Below, piece by piece: positions 24,445 through 36,286 of a stretch of DNA of 64,000 bases (positions within the stretch are counted from its first letter, which is position 1; each line of letters opens with the position of its first letter). Origin of the DNA: Plectrocnemia conspersa (Eukaryota; Arthropoda; Insecta; Trichoptera; Polycentropodidae); assembly GCA_009617715.1 (NCBI GenBank), contig VTFK01000146.1, positions 868,001 to 932,000 on the forward strand, given 5' to 3'. The notes under the pieces were generated by a model, which saw only the letters and a program-made list of their open reading frames with translations, was not told where the DNA came from and did no database searches. The translations under genes were made by a program, and so were the position numbers.

Positions 24445-25170
24445 TGGCACGCCAATTGGCGTCCGCGGTCTTTAACTTTCGGCACGCCCCACTATGCGGT
24501 ATTTGCCCGATCTGGGCGGCCAAAATTAAATTGATTCCATAGTGCTCTTAGTCAAATATATAATATTAAAGTGTTAATATTATAGCTTTTTTTTTTTGTT
24601 TTTTTTTATTCATGAAATAATTCATGCAATTTTATTTTAAAGGTATTTAAAGTATTTCTAAAGTCAAGAGGAATTCCAACAGAACGTTTATCGTTTTCAT
24701 TTGCTGTTTTTTTCATACTCAGTATCGTTTTCATTTTTAAATATGTGTATATTTGGTGATTTTAAGCAAATTTTTATTTTATTTTATTAGTACGCGATCC
24801 ACAATTTGAGGTTTACTGATTTTACCATGGTGATCATATAATTAAAAAATAACAATCATTATAAAACTGTATTTTAAATTTGACGTTAACACGTCACCTA
24901 ATTAAAAAGTTATAATAGTTTAAAACGTTTAGGTCCTAACTTTCGCGACTAGGCCCCGTCCCATTTTTAAGAATAATGGTATGCAATGTGTTAAAAACCG
25001 CAAAAATCAAGGAGTGCAAGGAGTGGGGGAATTGTTGATTATTATGCGCGACATTATTAGCAGAGCAACTGTTTTTTTTACTTGCGCTTAAATTTTCATA
25101 ATCGACTTTTGGCCGCCCAGATCGAGCAAATACCCCACCGTGCGCTCGAGACGCCAATTGGTGTGACTGG
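24445..25170. mobile_element. Element with long GC-rich inverted ends
   Basis: The left end (24445 to about 24530) and right end (about 25100-25170) are inverted repeats. Both contain CCAATTGGCGTC at the outside and GGTATTTGC, then CGATCTGGGCGGCCAAAA, further in. The ends are GC-rich while the 570-bp interior is AT-rich, without a transposase. The right outer end reads CAGTCACACC on the minus strand, reminiscent of hAT termini, but no target duplication was found. The left arm carries extra bases compared with the right. Confidence 0.65.
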
Positions 25171-25507
25171 TAGGTAATGTGTTATTAATAATATAGGAAG
25201 TTTTGGATTATAGGGAAATAAATATTAAGCAATTAAATTATTTCTTATCTTTTTCTTTATTCTACTCATTTTGTTAGTTATTATATATTTAATCATTTTA
25301 CTCACAGAGATAGGAATCGCTATTTTTATCCCATTCCAACAATAATTTTATTGATTTAACTTTGGAGCTACGTTTAAATGCACCACTATATAATTTAGAG
25401 TGCTGGTTGTGATTAAGTGAAAATATTATGTATTATAAAAAGATATTTATTTATAATTATTTATAATATTTTTAATTTTACGAGTTACACGCGTATTTTT
25501 TAAAAAG
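25171..25507. other. Intergenic sequence, nothing recognised
   Basis: Short AT-rich stretch between two mobile elements, without recognisable content. Confidence 0.5.
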
Positions 25508-25703
25508 TATCGATGGCTTAAAGTGTAAATTTGATAACTCCACTTCTGGATAAAAATTACTTAAACAATGTCATCTAGTACCTTTAATCGAAATACACGT
25601 GCTCAAAAAATTTCTATCTTGAAAATCTCCAATTAAACACCAAAATTTAATATCAAGAAAATTGAGATATTGCTTTATTTTCCTATTTTCAAGTTGTCAA
25701 ACT
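25508..25703 (+). mobile_element. MITE family M2, copy 2 (truncated)
   Basis: Starts TATCGATGGCTTAAAGTGTAA, the same terminus as copy 1 at 13784. It then shares CAATGTCATCTNGTACC, AATACACGTGCT-like sequence, AAATTTAATATCAA and TCCTATTTTCAAG in the same order. The right inverted terminus is missing, and about 90 bp near the left end is deleted relative to copy 1. Confidence 0.75.
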
Positions 25704-28700
25704 TTAATTATGATTATAATTTAAGTCAAAATTCTTTACTTAATAATCTTTTCCAAGGAAATAAAATATACAAAATACTTCAACTTGACCTGTTCAAAGT
25801 TAATGAAATTGCCTGGACATGTGTGTATTGCGTTATGTTATTTAATACAATTGCTGCATCATCGATCAGCTCTCTCGTTTTTTAAGCACTTGACACCAAT
25901 ATTTTTTTGCGCGGAAACAAGAAAAAGATGACTCACAAACCACTTTCATACAACGTCGACAAAAAATGATTCATCTCAAATTGAGCGCAAGCATTCCATA
26001 GGTACACGACTATGTAAATAACCATCTATGGCGTGCATTGTATTATTTTAACCCTCGATCAAAATTTAACCCCTATAATACAATATACGTCCCCATGCAG
26101 ATATGAAAACACCGTCAATTTGTCATCCTGTCCTCAGACGTTCACGCAATCTTGATAATAAAAATAAAAAATGGACATCCTTTCGCCGAGTGCGTATATA
26201 TGATATTAATATACATAAAAGATACCCTAAAATATAAATATTATGTTGCTCCATAACAGGCATAATTTTCGATTAAATACTATAGATATTATTGACGAGT
26301 ACAATACTGAAAAATAAAATACAATAAAAAAAGTTTATTATCCAATTAGCTATAAACTATGCATAGGCAAAACTTTTCTATAATTTTTGCAAATTACTAC
26401 AAAATTTTATATTTTAAATAAATAAAAAATAAATAGCATTTTAGATAAAGTCTCGATCTAGGTATGTCCTTTGGGACTTTGGTGCACCAACCCTTGGTTG
26501 AACGAACTTTTAAAAGTTTTTTGCCTCAACAGTATTGCGTTATATATTGAAAGATGTTATCTAAAATTAAATATCATATAAAAAATGTATTTGAGACGTA
26601 CTACGCGTATTTCAAACCAGTTTTATATGTTTTTATGGTCATTGGAATATGTCAATTTTATATTAAAATATTTATCACATATTGCAAAATATAAAGCACA
26701 CTCATATTAACATTTAATGTATCATTTCATAACGTTATCTGGCGATATCAAAAAACAATAAAAAAGTGCATCAGACTCTATGCCCGATTGCATTTTAACA
26801 AGAGTCATTGATTGGGTGACTGAACTTCAAAAAATACATCAGTCACGTTTTCATATTATTTTTGCAAATAGTAAACACTTTACAAATGCATTCAACATAT
26901 TGTCAAGTATGTATGTACATATGTACATAATATAAAGGTTTATATGTGCAAAAAAATATTTTTTCATAGCCATTTTTGTATTCAAAATAATGTCATTGAG
27001 ACGATGATTCCAAACAATTAAGAAATAATAGTAGATTTAATTCAAACAATCATAATAATAGATATGTTTTTATTAATATTATCGTTTTACAGACATATTA
27101 ATCATATTGTTAAATCTGTTCTTCAAAAAATATATAACAACATTATTACTTCATTGGTGATATAACTAATAATAATATTTCAAAATAATGTTAATTCATT
27201 AACTTTCATTTTAACACACTTTATAAAAAATGTAAAATTATATATTGTACATTTACACTATTATATTGATATAATAAATTAATTTATAATGATTCCAATC
27301 AAGATAGTATTTTATAAAAAAAATATCACAAGGTAATCGAACTATTTAAAAAGAGTCATGTCTTAAAAAAAATACGCAAATAAGTTGTTTTGGGAACTCC
27401 GATTAGTCATACGTTATTAAATAGATGTAGACAGTTATGATGTTAGAATAGCATTATATATAATAATAGCAAATAACATTATGTATTTAGTGATACTCGG
27501 AAAAGATAACAGTATTAAAGGTAATGCGCTAATTAATACATATATTTATGATATGAGTAATTTAATATTTTATTCGATGAACAATTCTTAAGTTTTATTT
27601 TCTTCATAAGTTAATTAATAAGTTTTTAATACATTGCTTTTTAAGTTGAAAATTTCAACACGTTTTTATTTTGCTACATTGTATATTATACTATTCCTCA
27701 AAGCTAATTTTTGTTATATAAATTATAGTTATGTAAAGTTTATTTTTATTTGTATGAATATTATATGTTACATTTGCAGCAATATTTAACATTCTTAAGA
27801 GCTAACAATGTCCATTTAAATTTAAATTAATCCTTTATGTACAAGAAATATTTTTTATTACTATTTTTAATTATTTTAGACAGTTATAAAAATTATATTG
27901 ATTTATTTAATTTCTATATCTAAAAATATAATTCAAATATAACTATTAAAAATTCCTTCCTTAATAAAATATAGATGTTTAAATCGCTCCAACACTTTAA
28001 TCAGGATGACTTTAGTTAGACGAAAAAAATAGTATTGTCCTTCAGAAAGGACAAAAAAACATATCCAGCAGATATCTGGTTTTCCCCGCAAATCGCATGA
28101 TCATACTCAAAACGATACATGTTTTATAAAGATTTTTTAATTATTAAAAATGTTATGAAATAATTTTGTTCCCTTTACTTATTTTTTACTATTAACTTTA
28201 ACCCCCTAAATTTATTAAATGTTTCTTTTATATAAATTTTCATAGTAATAATGAAGATGTATCAAGCAGTGACAAACTCTTAAGTTATCTTTTTAATAAG
28301 CGATATTTTGACTAAGAATTAAGTACATGTACCCATTCGGCTAAAACCAGTTGATGTCCAAATTAGTTTTTATTTTTATTTTTTTTATAGTGTATTTTAT
28401 AAAATTTGCTTTTATATTATTCCTAAATTATGTCATGTGCTTTTTACTATCATGTAAAAATAGATTTTTGTAATACAAATCTTATTTTATGTTACATTGT
28501 AATATATTATAAACTCTTTAAATTTACTGGAAATATATTTTGCACGATTATTTTGAGTTTCATAATTGTAATAAGTTTTCTGGAAAAAGACATTTTGTGG
28601 TTTTCCTTTGCTTCCTATATAATAAAAGGATGTGTGGTTAACATAATCAATTATGAATGGAGTGTAAATTAGAGATATTTATATTTCTTACACAATATTT

Positions 28701-29041
28701 AGCAGGAAAATTATTCATGTTTTTAATAAAAGTGTGTTATATTATATTCAATATTAACTTCATTAGATCAATACAAATATAATTAATTGTTTTCTGTTTA
28801 TTATAATAATACTTTCTTATTTATAAACTCATTAAAAAATAAAATTTCGTACATATGTATGTATATATACTATTAACTACATGTTTTCCCTAAACATGAC
28901 CTATTATACCTTTTTTTAGAATGTTGAATTCAAACATAAATAATAGATATCTTTACGAGTTTTTTCGTAACAATTGTAAGTAGCAAAATATGATAAAATT
29001 TCCCCCCAAATGTGTTTATATTTAATTGAGTCTTGATGACG
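25704..29041. other. Long AT-rich intergenic stretch
   Basis: About 3.3 kb without a supported gene or repeat copy. The open frames at 25670-25885 and 28430-28672 are short and low-complexity, and I do not call them genes. Confidence 0.5.
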
Positions 29042-29079
29042 AATTAAAGCGATAACAAAATATTGTTATCGCTTTAATT
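29042..29079. other. Perfect 17-bp hairpin
   Basis: AATTAAAGCGATAACAA and its exact complement flank a 4-base AATA loop. It may be the relic of a foldback element. There is no evidence of transcription. Confidence 0.7.
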
Positions 29080-29246
29080 GAATGTATTACTATTTTAGAA
29101 GCAAAATTCTTTACTTGAAAGTAAAAATAACGTTCTATGATATTTTGACGCAAATTAATTATTACCCTTTCCCTTACGGTGCAAAATAAATATAAAAAAA
29201 TAACTTAGCATGGTCTTTCCAAAAAATTAACACAAACATTATATTT

Positions 29247-29498
29247 TAAGCGTTCAATAATAATAAAATATTGACCATTCCGAAGCGCTCCGGTGATGTA
29301 CACTGAGTGTACATTTGAAAATTAAAAAAAAACACAAATTTTATTACGATAAAATTGTTCTAATTGAAGTTACAATTTATAGAAATGTGACTGGAAACTT
29401 GATGAATTTATGCTCGAGTTTTTAACTATTTATATTACATGTACACTCAGTGTTTATCGCAAGAAACCAAAGGTTACACTGTGTATGTAAAAGTAATA
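29247..29498 (+). repeat. Dispersed repeat R1, copy 1
   Basis: Shares a colinear block with 58136-58363: AATAATAAAATATT, CATTCCG, TGATGTACACTGAGTGTACATTTGAAAAT, AATTTATAGAAAT, GTACACTCAGTGTTTATC and ACTGTGTATGTA-AAGTAATA (words are adjacent landmarks, not one continuous string). It contains two near-palindromic GTACACTGAGTGTAC-type sites in inverted arrangement, about 135 bp apart. It is non-coding. It could be a MITE or SINE-like unit, and no terminal features settle this. Confidence 0.75.
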
Positions 29499-29531
29499 CG
29501 ACTAAACTGAAATAAAAATATTGATTAGGAA

Positions 29532-29673
29532 TGGTGGCGTAGCGAAGGGGAGGGGGGGTCTGGACCCCTTTGGCGGAATTTTTTTTTAATCAAATATTTT
29601 TTACAAAAATTATCTTGCCTTTTTTTCTTGACAAACCCCCCCCCCTCTTGACAAAATCCTGGCTACGCCACTG
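29532..29673. mobile_element. Small hAT MITE with 8-bp target duplication
   Basis: A perfect direct repeat ATTAGGAA (29524-29531 and 29674-29681) flanks a 142-bp insert. Its ends are imperfect inverted repeats: TGGTGGCGTAGC on the left, GCTACGCCACTG on the right. The right terminus is the canonical hAT form. Inside are G-runs and C-runs (a C9-plus tract near 29637) that could pair. No coding sequence. Confidence 0.9.
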
Positions 29674-29681
29674 ATTAGGAA

Positions 29682-30786
29682 TATTAACATTACACGTATA
29701 GCGTAGTTTTAATTTTTAATATGTATTATGTACAACTAATTTACTATTTAATAATTTATGTTAAATCTGTTTAACTAGATGTTTTTTTAAAGCAAGAGTA
29801 GTTGGCAACGATTTTATTTAATTATAAAAAATATAGTGTCGTCAACAAAAATATATAAATTAATGCAAGACGTTTGTGGTGAAAATAAACGTAATCATAC
29901 GTAATCATTTACGTCGTTCAATGATAAGAACAATTACAATGAAAAATCATATAAATTTAAAAGTGACACTAAGAACTTTTTATAGTAATGTTAATACTAA
30001 AATAAATACTTTTTAAATAAATACAAATATTTCATATAAATATTAAAATATATAGCAAATGATTAAATATAAATAGCATTTCGTGGCAGAAACAAATAGG
30101 TGAGCACTGAACCTCCCCCAGTCTGGATATCTATATTAAATCAGATAAACAGCTCCAAAATCAACAACTATCATTTGCGACTTGCTTCCAACAATAAATA
30201 AAGAACACACGAGGGATAGACCGCTTCCCTCTTCACGCCAATCATGGTTCAGCTCGATTTCCAGAACCCAAAGCTTAACCCGCTTTACAGACGATTAGAT
30301 CTTTCGGACGCAGACTTTGCACATACATAATTATTTTTATTGTTCAAATAACAATTATAAACAAAAATAAATTTTGTATAAAAAATCTCTAAAACACACA
30401 CAAATAACAACAATGATCCACCCGATATAAAACTATTTTTTGCAATTTTTCAAATGCTGCGAACGTTGATAATGGAACCCCATTTTATCTTAATTTGAAT
30501 ATTTTAATTGTGATAAAGCGCTTCCGTAGGAAACAAACCAATAAATCGGTTGATTTGTTTCAAAGCTTTTGGTAAATAAGTTACATTTTATAATTACACT
30601 CCATAGTATAATAAGTTTAGTTCAAGTGACGTTAGCCTAAGACATTATTTACGTAAGTCGAATAACATGTAACGATATTGGCGTTCGATAAAATAATTAT
30701 TAGCGGCGTGTCAATAGCCTCCGAGCGCAGTCCACTTTTTTTTGTCATATATAATAGAAATCGAAATCAAAAGTCGTTAACCTTAC
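29682..30786. other. Intergenic sequence, nothing certain
   Basis: AT-rich to about 30100, then somewhat more balanced. No protein motif was found. The minus-strand splice-donor-like site at about 30787 is listed with the block above it. Confidence 0.45.
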
Positions 30787-30900
30787 CTGAGACGATTGTG
30801 AACAGGAGTCGTCAACCCGTTCGTTCATTTGGTATCACTGACCTCCTTAAACACACCAGACGGACAGTGCGTTGACCCAGACATACTTGCCGAGATAGTC
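30787..30900 (-). other. Putative minus-strand exon end with donor-like site
   Basis: On the minus strand the sequence TCGTCTCAG is followed by GTAAGG, a strong donor, placing an exon end at 30787. Upstream on that strand is a GC-richer stretch containing TCAGT (an arthropod initiator match) near 30842. No DPE or TATA box accompanies it. Without a matching acceptor this stays a candidate only. Confidence 0.2.
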
Positions 30901-31243
30901 AAAATAAAAATTGCACAACGCAGTTACACAATTGGCAAAAGGTCAAAAACACGGCGAAACACTTGAACAGTACAACGATGCGAGTTGCGCAGGACAACGC
31001 AGAAATGAGAAATGTAGTATAGATTGCAATTGATGAAGCAATCGATATGGTAAAGTGCTCCTTTGCCAATGCAATTCGATTATTTCTTGTGTGTGTGTAC
31101 TCACAATTATTATATGTATAGAATAGACGGCTTTTCTTCGCGTACATATATTCATCCTGATGTGATTTATGCAGTTTGTTTGTAAATGTTTTTGCCATTA
31201 TGAAAAGAAATCCATATCTACAACAATAATGTATTTTTTTCAA
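30899..31243 (-). CDS. Hypothetical open frame, 114 codons
   Basis: I do not recognise this product. The frame is open for 114 codons, the C-terminal half is hydrophobic with several cysteines (CNCVV near the end), and no family motif is visible. It lies next to another minus-strand frame at 31269-31655, in a different reading frame 25 bases away. In sequence this AT-rich a frame of this length is uncommon but can arise by chance. Treat it as a possible exon or spurious. Confidence 0.15.
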   Translation of the reverse strand: MKKIHYCCRYGFLFIMAKTFTNKLHKSHQDEYMYAKKSRLFYTYNNCEYTHTRNNRIALAKEHFTISIASSIAIYTTFLISALSCATRIVVLFKCFAVFLTFCQLCNCVVQFLF

Positions 31244-31268
31244 GTTAGTTAAGGATTTGCCTAATTTA

Positions 31269-31655
31269 TTAAATTGTAAAGACTATTAGAAAATAAATCA
31301 TTAACTGTTTTCGAGCAATGCAGATTATATTTAATATTGCAACCAACTTCATTAAATCAAAATAATTTTTCCTATATTGTTTAATAAGTATTGAATGCCA
31401 AAAATAAAATTTTCTATATACGAGGTTATTAACACCCAAGTCATTTATTCGATTTGATGATACACCATAAAGTAGACGACATTTTTTTATGATAAAAAAA
31501 ACAATCAAGGGTAATTCAATGCCAAAAAACAAAATAATCATGAATTTTGACATTTCAATATTCAAAGCTTTATCATCGCGAAAAATTATCCCATTGCCAG
31601 TTATTGCGTAGAATGAGCTTATCAAAAACGATTTATAAATAAGCATGTGCTCCAA
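31269..31655 (-). CDS. Hypothetical membrane-like open frame, 128 codons
   Basis: Not recognised. Apart from reverse-transcriptase and DNA-repeat frames, it is one of the longest uninterrupted frames in the window. The translation has a strongly hydrophobic stretch in the middle (around residues 38-58, FMIILFFGIELPL) followed by basic residues, and a hydrophobic C-terminus. That could be two membrane segments, as in a fragment of a multi-pass receptor, but AT-rich DNA always yields I/L/F-rich translations. No splice sites or promoter clearly support it. Confidence 0.2.
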   Translation of the reverse strand: MEHMLIYKSFLISSFYAITGNGIIFRDDKALNIEMSKFMIILFFGIELPLIVFFIIKKCRLLYGVSSNRINDLGVNNLVYRKFYFWHSILIKQYRKNYFDLMKLVAILNIICIARKQLMIYFLIVFTI

Positions 31656-32714
31656 GTAATTAAAATTATCGCCTATGATTCACATTTGGATAAGTCGCTT
31701 TTTGGCCATTGACGTTTACCAATGTGTGTCATGCTGGTGCATTATAGAAATGCATGCCCTTGGGAGATAAGCATGCTGTCGTCAGTGCATCCATGAAGTA
31801 CTGGCACTACCTCCTTTGTTGTTTCCAAACAGCCCGGAGGCGCATTTGTCATAGCTTTGATGACATCCATGTCTGATAGATACATTTTATTTGACATGTG
31901 ACAACCAAACCTTGCTAAAGAGCCTTAAAACTTCTGAGCACAGTTTACAATTATATTTGTCATAGTATTAAATTCGAAAATTCGTCAAATATTCGTCATA
32001 GTATACTTTCATATCTGTAGTAGAATATTTTAAAATTTATGATTTCTAAAATCACTCTAAAAATACAGTTGTATATTGCTTAAGCTTTGTGTAATTTAAA
32101 AACGCAGGCAGTCATTTTTTTTCGCCAATATACCACTGTATTGTCCAATTGTACCACTTTTTTATGAATGATCTTTTTATATTTTTTGTATACAAAATAA
32201 CACAAGAAACTCATTGTAATTGCCGAAATTCCAGACCTTACTACAAATTTCCGAGTTAAAATTGTGCAGCTGTGGACTTTTTCTTTTTTAAATCAATGTA
32301 AATAAAGTTTATTTTAAGAATGTCAAAAGTAATCTGTAGTGGTAATATTTTTTAAGTACTATAACTTTCTTAACATTTGTGTTTGAACCTGTATTTATTA
32401 CTCAAGTTGTATTTTTCGCAACATTACGAATATTGATGTAACTCTGTGTTGCGCGAAAATCACGCGGTAAAAAATGACCCGTAAATTAAGTGTTAAATGA
32501 ATTCTGTTTCAGATTTTAGTATAATATTGTCAAGTATTACTAACGGACGCGCACTCTCTATTCTATAGTTACATATTCAATTGATAACAATAAAACCATT
32601 AGTACAAATGTATATAAAATTAAAAGGAACAGATGGCAAAACACTATAATGCCGACGGAATGAGTGTCTCTTATCATGTCTGGCCTTGAATTGTATTAGA
32701 TGTTACTTATGACG
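31656..32714. other. Intergenic sequence with one balanced-composition patch
   Basis: A GC-richer patch at 31700-31880 holds a 41-codon minus-strand frame (M at about 31871), preceded by an acceptor-like TCTATCAG. Nothing links it to a known family. The rest is AT-rich without features. Confidence 0.4.
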
Positions 32715-33032
32715 TCAATATGTAGAGTCCATGCATTTCACGCTAAAACCAGACCTCCCTGGTCTGAAAAGAGTCTCGCAACCCTCTGGATACCGTTGCA
32801 TAGAATCATTCTTTTCACCTGCGTCACACTCTTCCGACATTCCTGCCAGAGTTTTTGACATCATAATGATCCATCTGTATCACGTGACTCGCCCACTCTG
32901 ATACCTTGACCATTTTTGAAAAGCCGAGCCGCTTAGCCAGTTCACGACCTGATCATTGAATCCGAGCTCGATATCCTGTGGCAACGTCCTTATGAGGATC
33001 AAAGACCCTTCTCCCAGCGTCTTGCGATTCAT
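32715..33032 (-). pseudogene. Hypothetical interrupted open frame
   Basis: Not recognised. On the minus strand a 50-codon frame from ATG at 33030-33032 reaches TGA at 32880-32882. The same frame then stays open for another 54 codons to a second TGA at 32715-32717. The block is far richer in G/C than its neighbours, and the translation is not AT-biased (it contains GEGSLILIRTLPQD). This may be a decayed coding exon, or an exon ending at the AAG/GTATCA donor-like site near 32905. An unrelated conserved element is equally possible. Confidence 0.2.
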
Positions 33033-34694
33033 AACGAAAATGCTTTATTACGACAATTATGGTAGACTGGATTTGGAGTTGAAAAAAAATGAGAGTTTCG
33101 ATCTTCTTCCTGGAGCATGATGAAATATGTGCATTTTAAAATTCGTTGATTCAAACATATCACAGAAAATACTAATCAGTAATTAGAGATACTGTATAAA
33201 ACTATCTTTCCACACCTACATTGTACATATACCTACAGAAATGCCTCATTAAATGTTGATACTGTTATCATTCTACTAGCAAACCTTATGCTCTACAAAA
33301 GTTCTATATGTATATATTTATTAATTAAAGTAGTACTGATTTAGGAGACACTCTCAACCATAAATTATCAACAATTGTGAATATTTAAATAGTGTGTGTG
33401 TGTGTGTATTTTTCAGTAATTATATTTTTACTAGTACAAATATAATTTCATGTATCAAGGAAGGAGAGACAAAAGTTGGCCAAACAGTTGTCGTTTCAAA
33501 ACATTTCATTTATTTACATGCATTTTTCTTTCTTCCTCCCAAATGACATCCCTAAAAGCATATATTTTAACGCAATTATAACTTTTTCGGTTCATAAATA
33601 TAATTATTCTATGAAATTCCTTAACACACGCTATAAAAGACATATCATGACGTAGTATATACGTATATGTGATTTTAAATTACTTTCCTAAAATCGAATA
33701 TGATTCAATTTTACAATGAATAGAACTTATCCACAGATATGTTTAGGTCTAATCAGTTAATAAACTACTGTCGTTTTCCTTAAAAGTTTATGCCTTTTTG
33801 TCGTTAATGACTAATGCACTTTTATGATTTGGATATGCGTTGCAAAACTAATGGAGTGAAAGCGGACATGTTCTCAATAAGGGCTCGTAAGTAAATTATT
33901 TGGAGTCGAGTCTTTTGTCCTAGAGACAATGAATCATCGCAGGTCTCGAATCTAAAATTTTAGACGACCGTGCGGTATTTATCGTTTGACCACAGACAGG
34001 CGCCATGTCTACTTTTTTTGCGGTTATTTTCAGTGGCATCTATGGTTCTTGAAACGTTTAAAGTCATCCATTAGAGGGCGAATTTTTATTCATTAGATCA
34101 AGATTCTTATTCTTTCTAAATTATAAATCCCATGTAGTTAGAAAGATAATGATCTAATAGTGGATTCAATAAGTTTGTTTTTGATATCCGCAGCAGCACA
34201 TTGCTAATGAACTACATGACAGATAATTGAGGTGAAATTATAATGCAATTTGTAAATGCATTCACGCACTTGGCGTTGACATGCGTGCCATACAAATTGT
34301 CGTCCACCCACAAAAGTTTTTTGAGCAGCTCATCGTTTGTGATCTTTATCGACGCTTTGTAATCGTTACGGCATACGAGGTCAGACCCTCGCGATAAAAT
34401 TCACCAAATGGTACGAGCCGGTACGATTTTTTTTCGAGACTTTCATCAAGCTAGAATCGAAAGTGGTCCTCAATTAAATAATGCCTTTTACGTCATATAA
34501 AAATTCGCAAACTGGTTACTATGCAAATATTTGTGACTAAGATTCTGTCTATAACATCTCAGTCGATTCATATCCTAGTCACACGCTGATTTCAAGTATT
34601 AGTTTTATTTTTAAGATCTAGATTTATCCAGTATAAAACAATATACCATTTTTTAACAATTTTGTTTTCATATTTGTGTTGTGTATTTTATTTG
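33033..34694. other. Intergenic sequence, nothing recognised
   Basis: Includes a short (GT)n run at about 33391-33408. The patch at 33900-34460 is of more balanced composition but has no frame, RNA or repeat that I can support. Confidence 0.45.
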
Positions 34695-34779
34695 CAGTCG
34701 TTTCAGAGGCGAAGGGGACGGGCCGCCCCGGGCGGCACTTGCGTAGGGGCGGCATATTCGCGATGGAATCGTCTAGTGT
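34695..34779 (-). mobile_element. hAT family H1, fragment
   Basis: The inverted orientation of the right half of the element at 14918-15184. Shared words are GGACGGGCCG, CCCGGGCGGCACTTGCG, AGGGGCGGCATATTCGCGATGG and TCGTCTAGTGT. It begins CAGTCG at a hAT-like terminus, and the other half is missing. Confidence 0.8.
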
Positions 34780-35059
34780 ACACTCATATTTTCATATTTA
34801 CAAAAGAAGGAAAAATAATTTGAGCAAAAAATAAATTACTCGCATTTTATTTTCAATAAAAATATAATATATAGCTGAAAAGCAAAAACTCTGTTATACA
34901 AAAAAGTATGAAAATTACTAATATTCTTTTGCTGTGAAGTGTGATGTATTATTTGTGTGGGATTAAACTTGATTATAATATTAAGTTAGGGCTAGAATAT
35001 CCGCAATGTATTATTTTAATTATATTTATATTTTTGTGTATTTAAATAATACAGTTATT

Positions 35060-35140
35060 GAATTCCACCATCGTGATGCATTGGGATAACCTGTTAGGTT
35101 ACGATGTTCTTAATTTAATTTAAATAAATAAATAATACTA
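35060..35140 (+). mobile_element. LINE-A second copy, 3' terminus only
   Basis: Carries the LINE-A 3' stem-loop (35068-35107; loop GCATTGGGATAACCTGTTAG, one base different from copy 1), then CTTAATTTAATTTAAAT and an AAATAA tail. The upstream sequence does not match the open frame, so this copy is truncated inside the 3' UTR. Confidence 0.75.
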
Positions 35141-36286
35141 GTAGATATCATAGATCGCTAAAATAACAAGAATCAGCAATTTGTTTTAATAAAACAGCAA
35201 TTTTAATAGCAAAACATTAATCCCTTATAAATAATAACTAAGTATCAGAATCCAGAAATTATCTTATTATTATAAATTATTATAATTCAATTTAAATGAT
35301 TTACAACTTTTGTTTGATTAAAGTCAACTTTACGTATATTATTTAGTAAAAATTTTCTTACATATTTTTTTAATTAAGATAATTTTCTTCTTTATCAAAA
35401 ACTGGGTCAAAAAAATATTTTATCTACATCTTCATCATATAAAAATGTTGTGAAAATGGACTTTTAGAAAGCTATAAGAATAAAGATAATGAAATCGGCA
35501 GTGTGGAACACTCAAGAATTGCACAGTAGTCTTGCAGACAATCACTACAACATTTTAAAAGTTGCGAGACACATGCCTAGAAAAACATATAATTATATTT
35601 GCATTGAATAAGCATTGTTGTAAACATCCTTTGTAATTAACGGACAGTCGCCCTCAAACGCTTTTACTATGGGTGCAGGGAGGCGAAGCTAAACAATAAC
35701 GCAAATGGACATAACTTTTCATTTTCCCCCATTCATCCAATCTTCACATTATCTACACGAAGACTCGACAAATAGCTTAAAACTAGATTTTCATAACTGC
35801 AAAAAAATAGACTTTTCACACTGTCAATCAACCAATGAATAGACGAGTTTGTATAAACACATCTCATTGCTTCTAGACGGCAAATATGCTAGCAATCATT
35901 TGTGCCCTATAAATTGCTAATACAAATTAATTGACAAGGCATTAAACTGCTAGCGATTAATTGCTGGTGGTGAATTGCGAGCGATACATTTTCGTAGACT
36001 CAAAATATATGTATATCTACCGGTAAAAATGTATTCGTATATGATTTAACTGAAACGCCAGTGAAAATATTATATATATTCACTAGCAAAACACATTGAG
36101 TGTAACGTAATGTACAAAGCAATGAATGATTTTATTGTTATCAATATGCGACAGGCAAATTATCGCTATTTTAGTAGCGAGCTACTGCGGTTCTGGTAAT
36201 TGATAAACGCATTTTTAATTAACTTTAATATAACATGTAAACATAGCGACTTCTTAATTTTTTGATTTTTTTTTATACACCACTTT
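35141..36286. other. Intergenic sequence, nothing recognised
   Basis: AT-rich with short direct repeats of TGCTAGCNATTAATTGC-type words around 35890-35990. No gene is supported. Confidence 0.45.
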
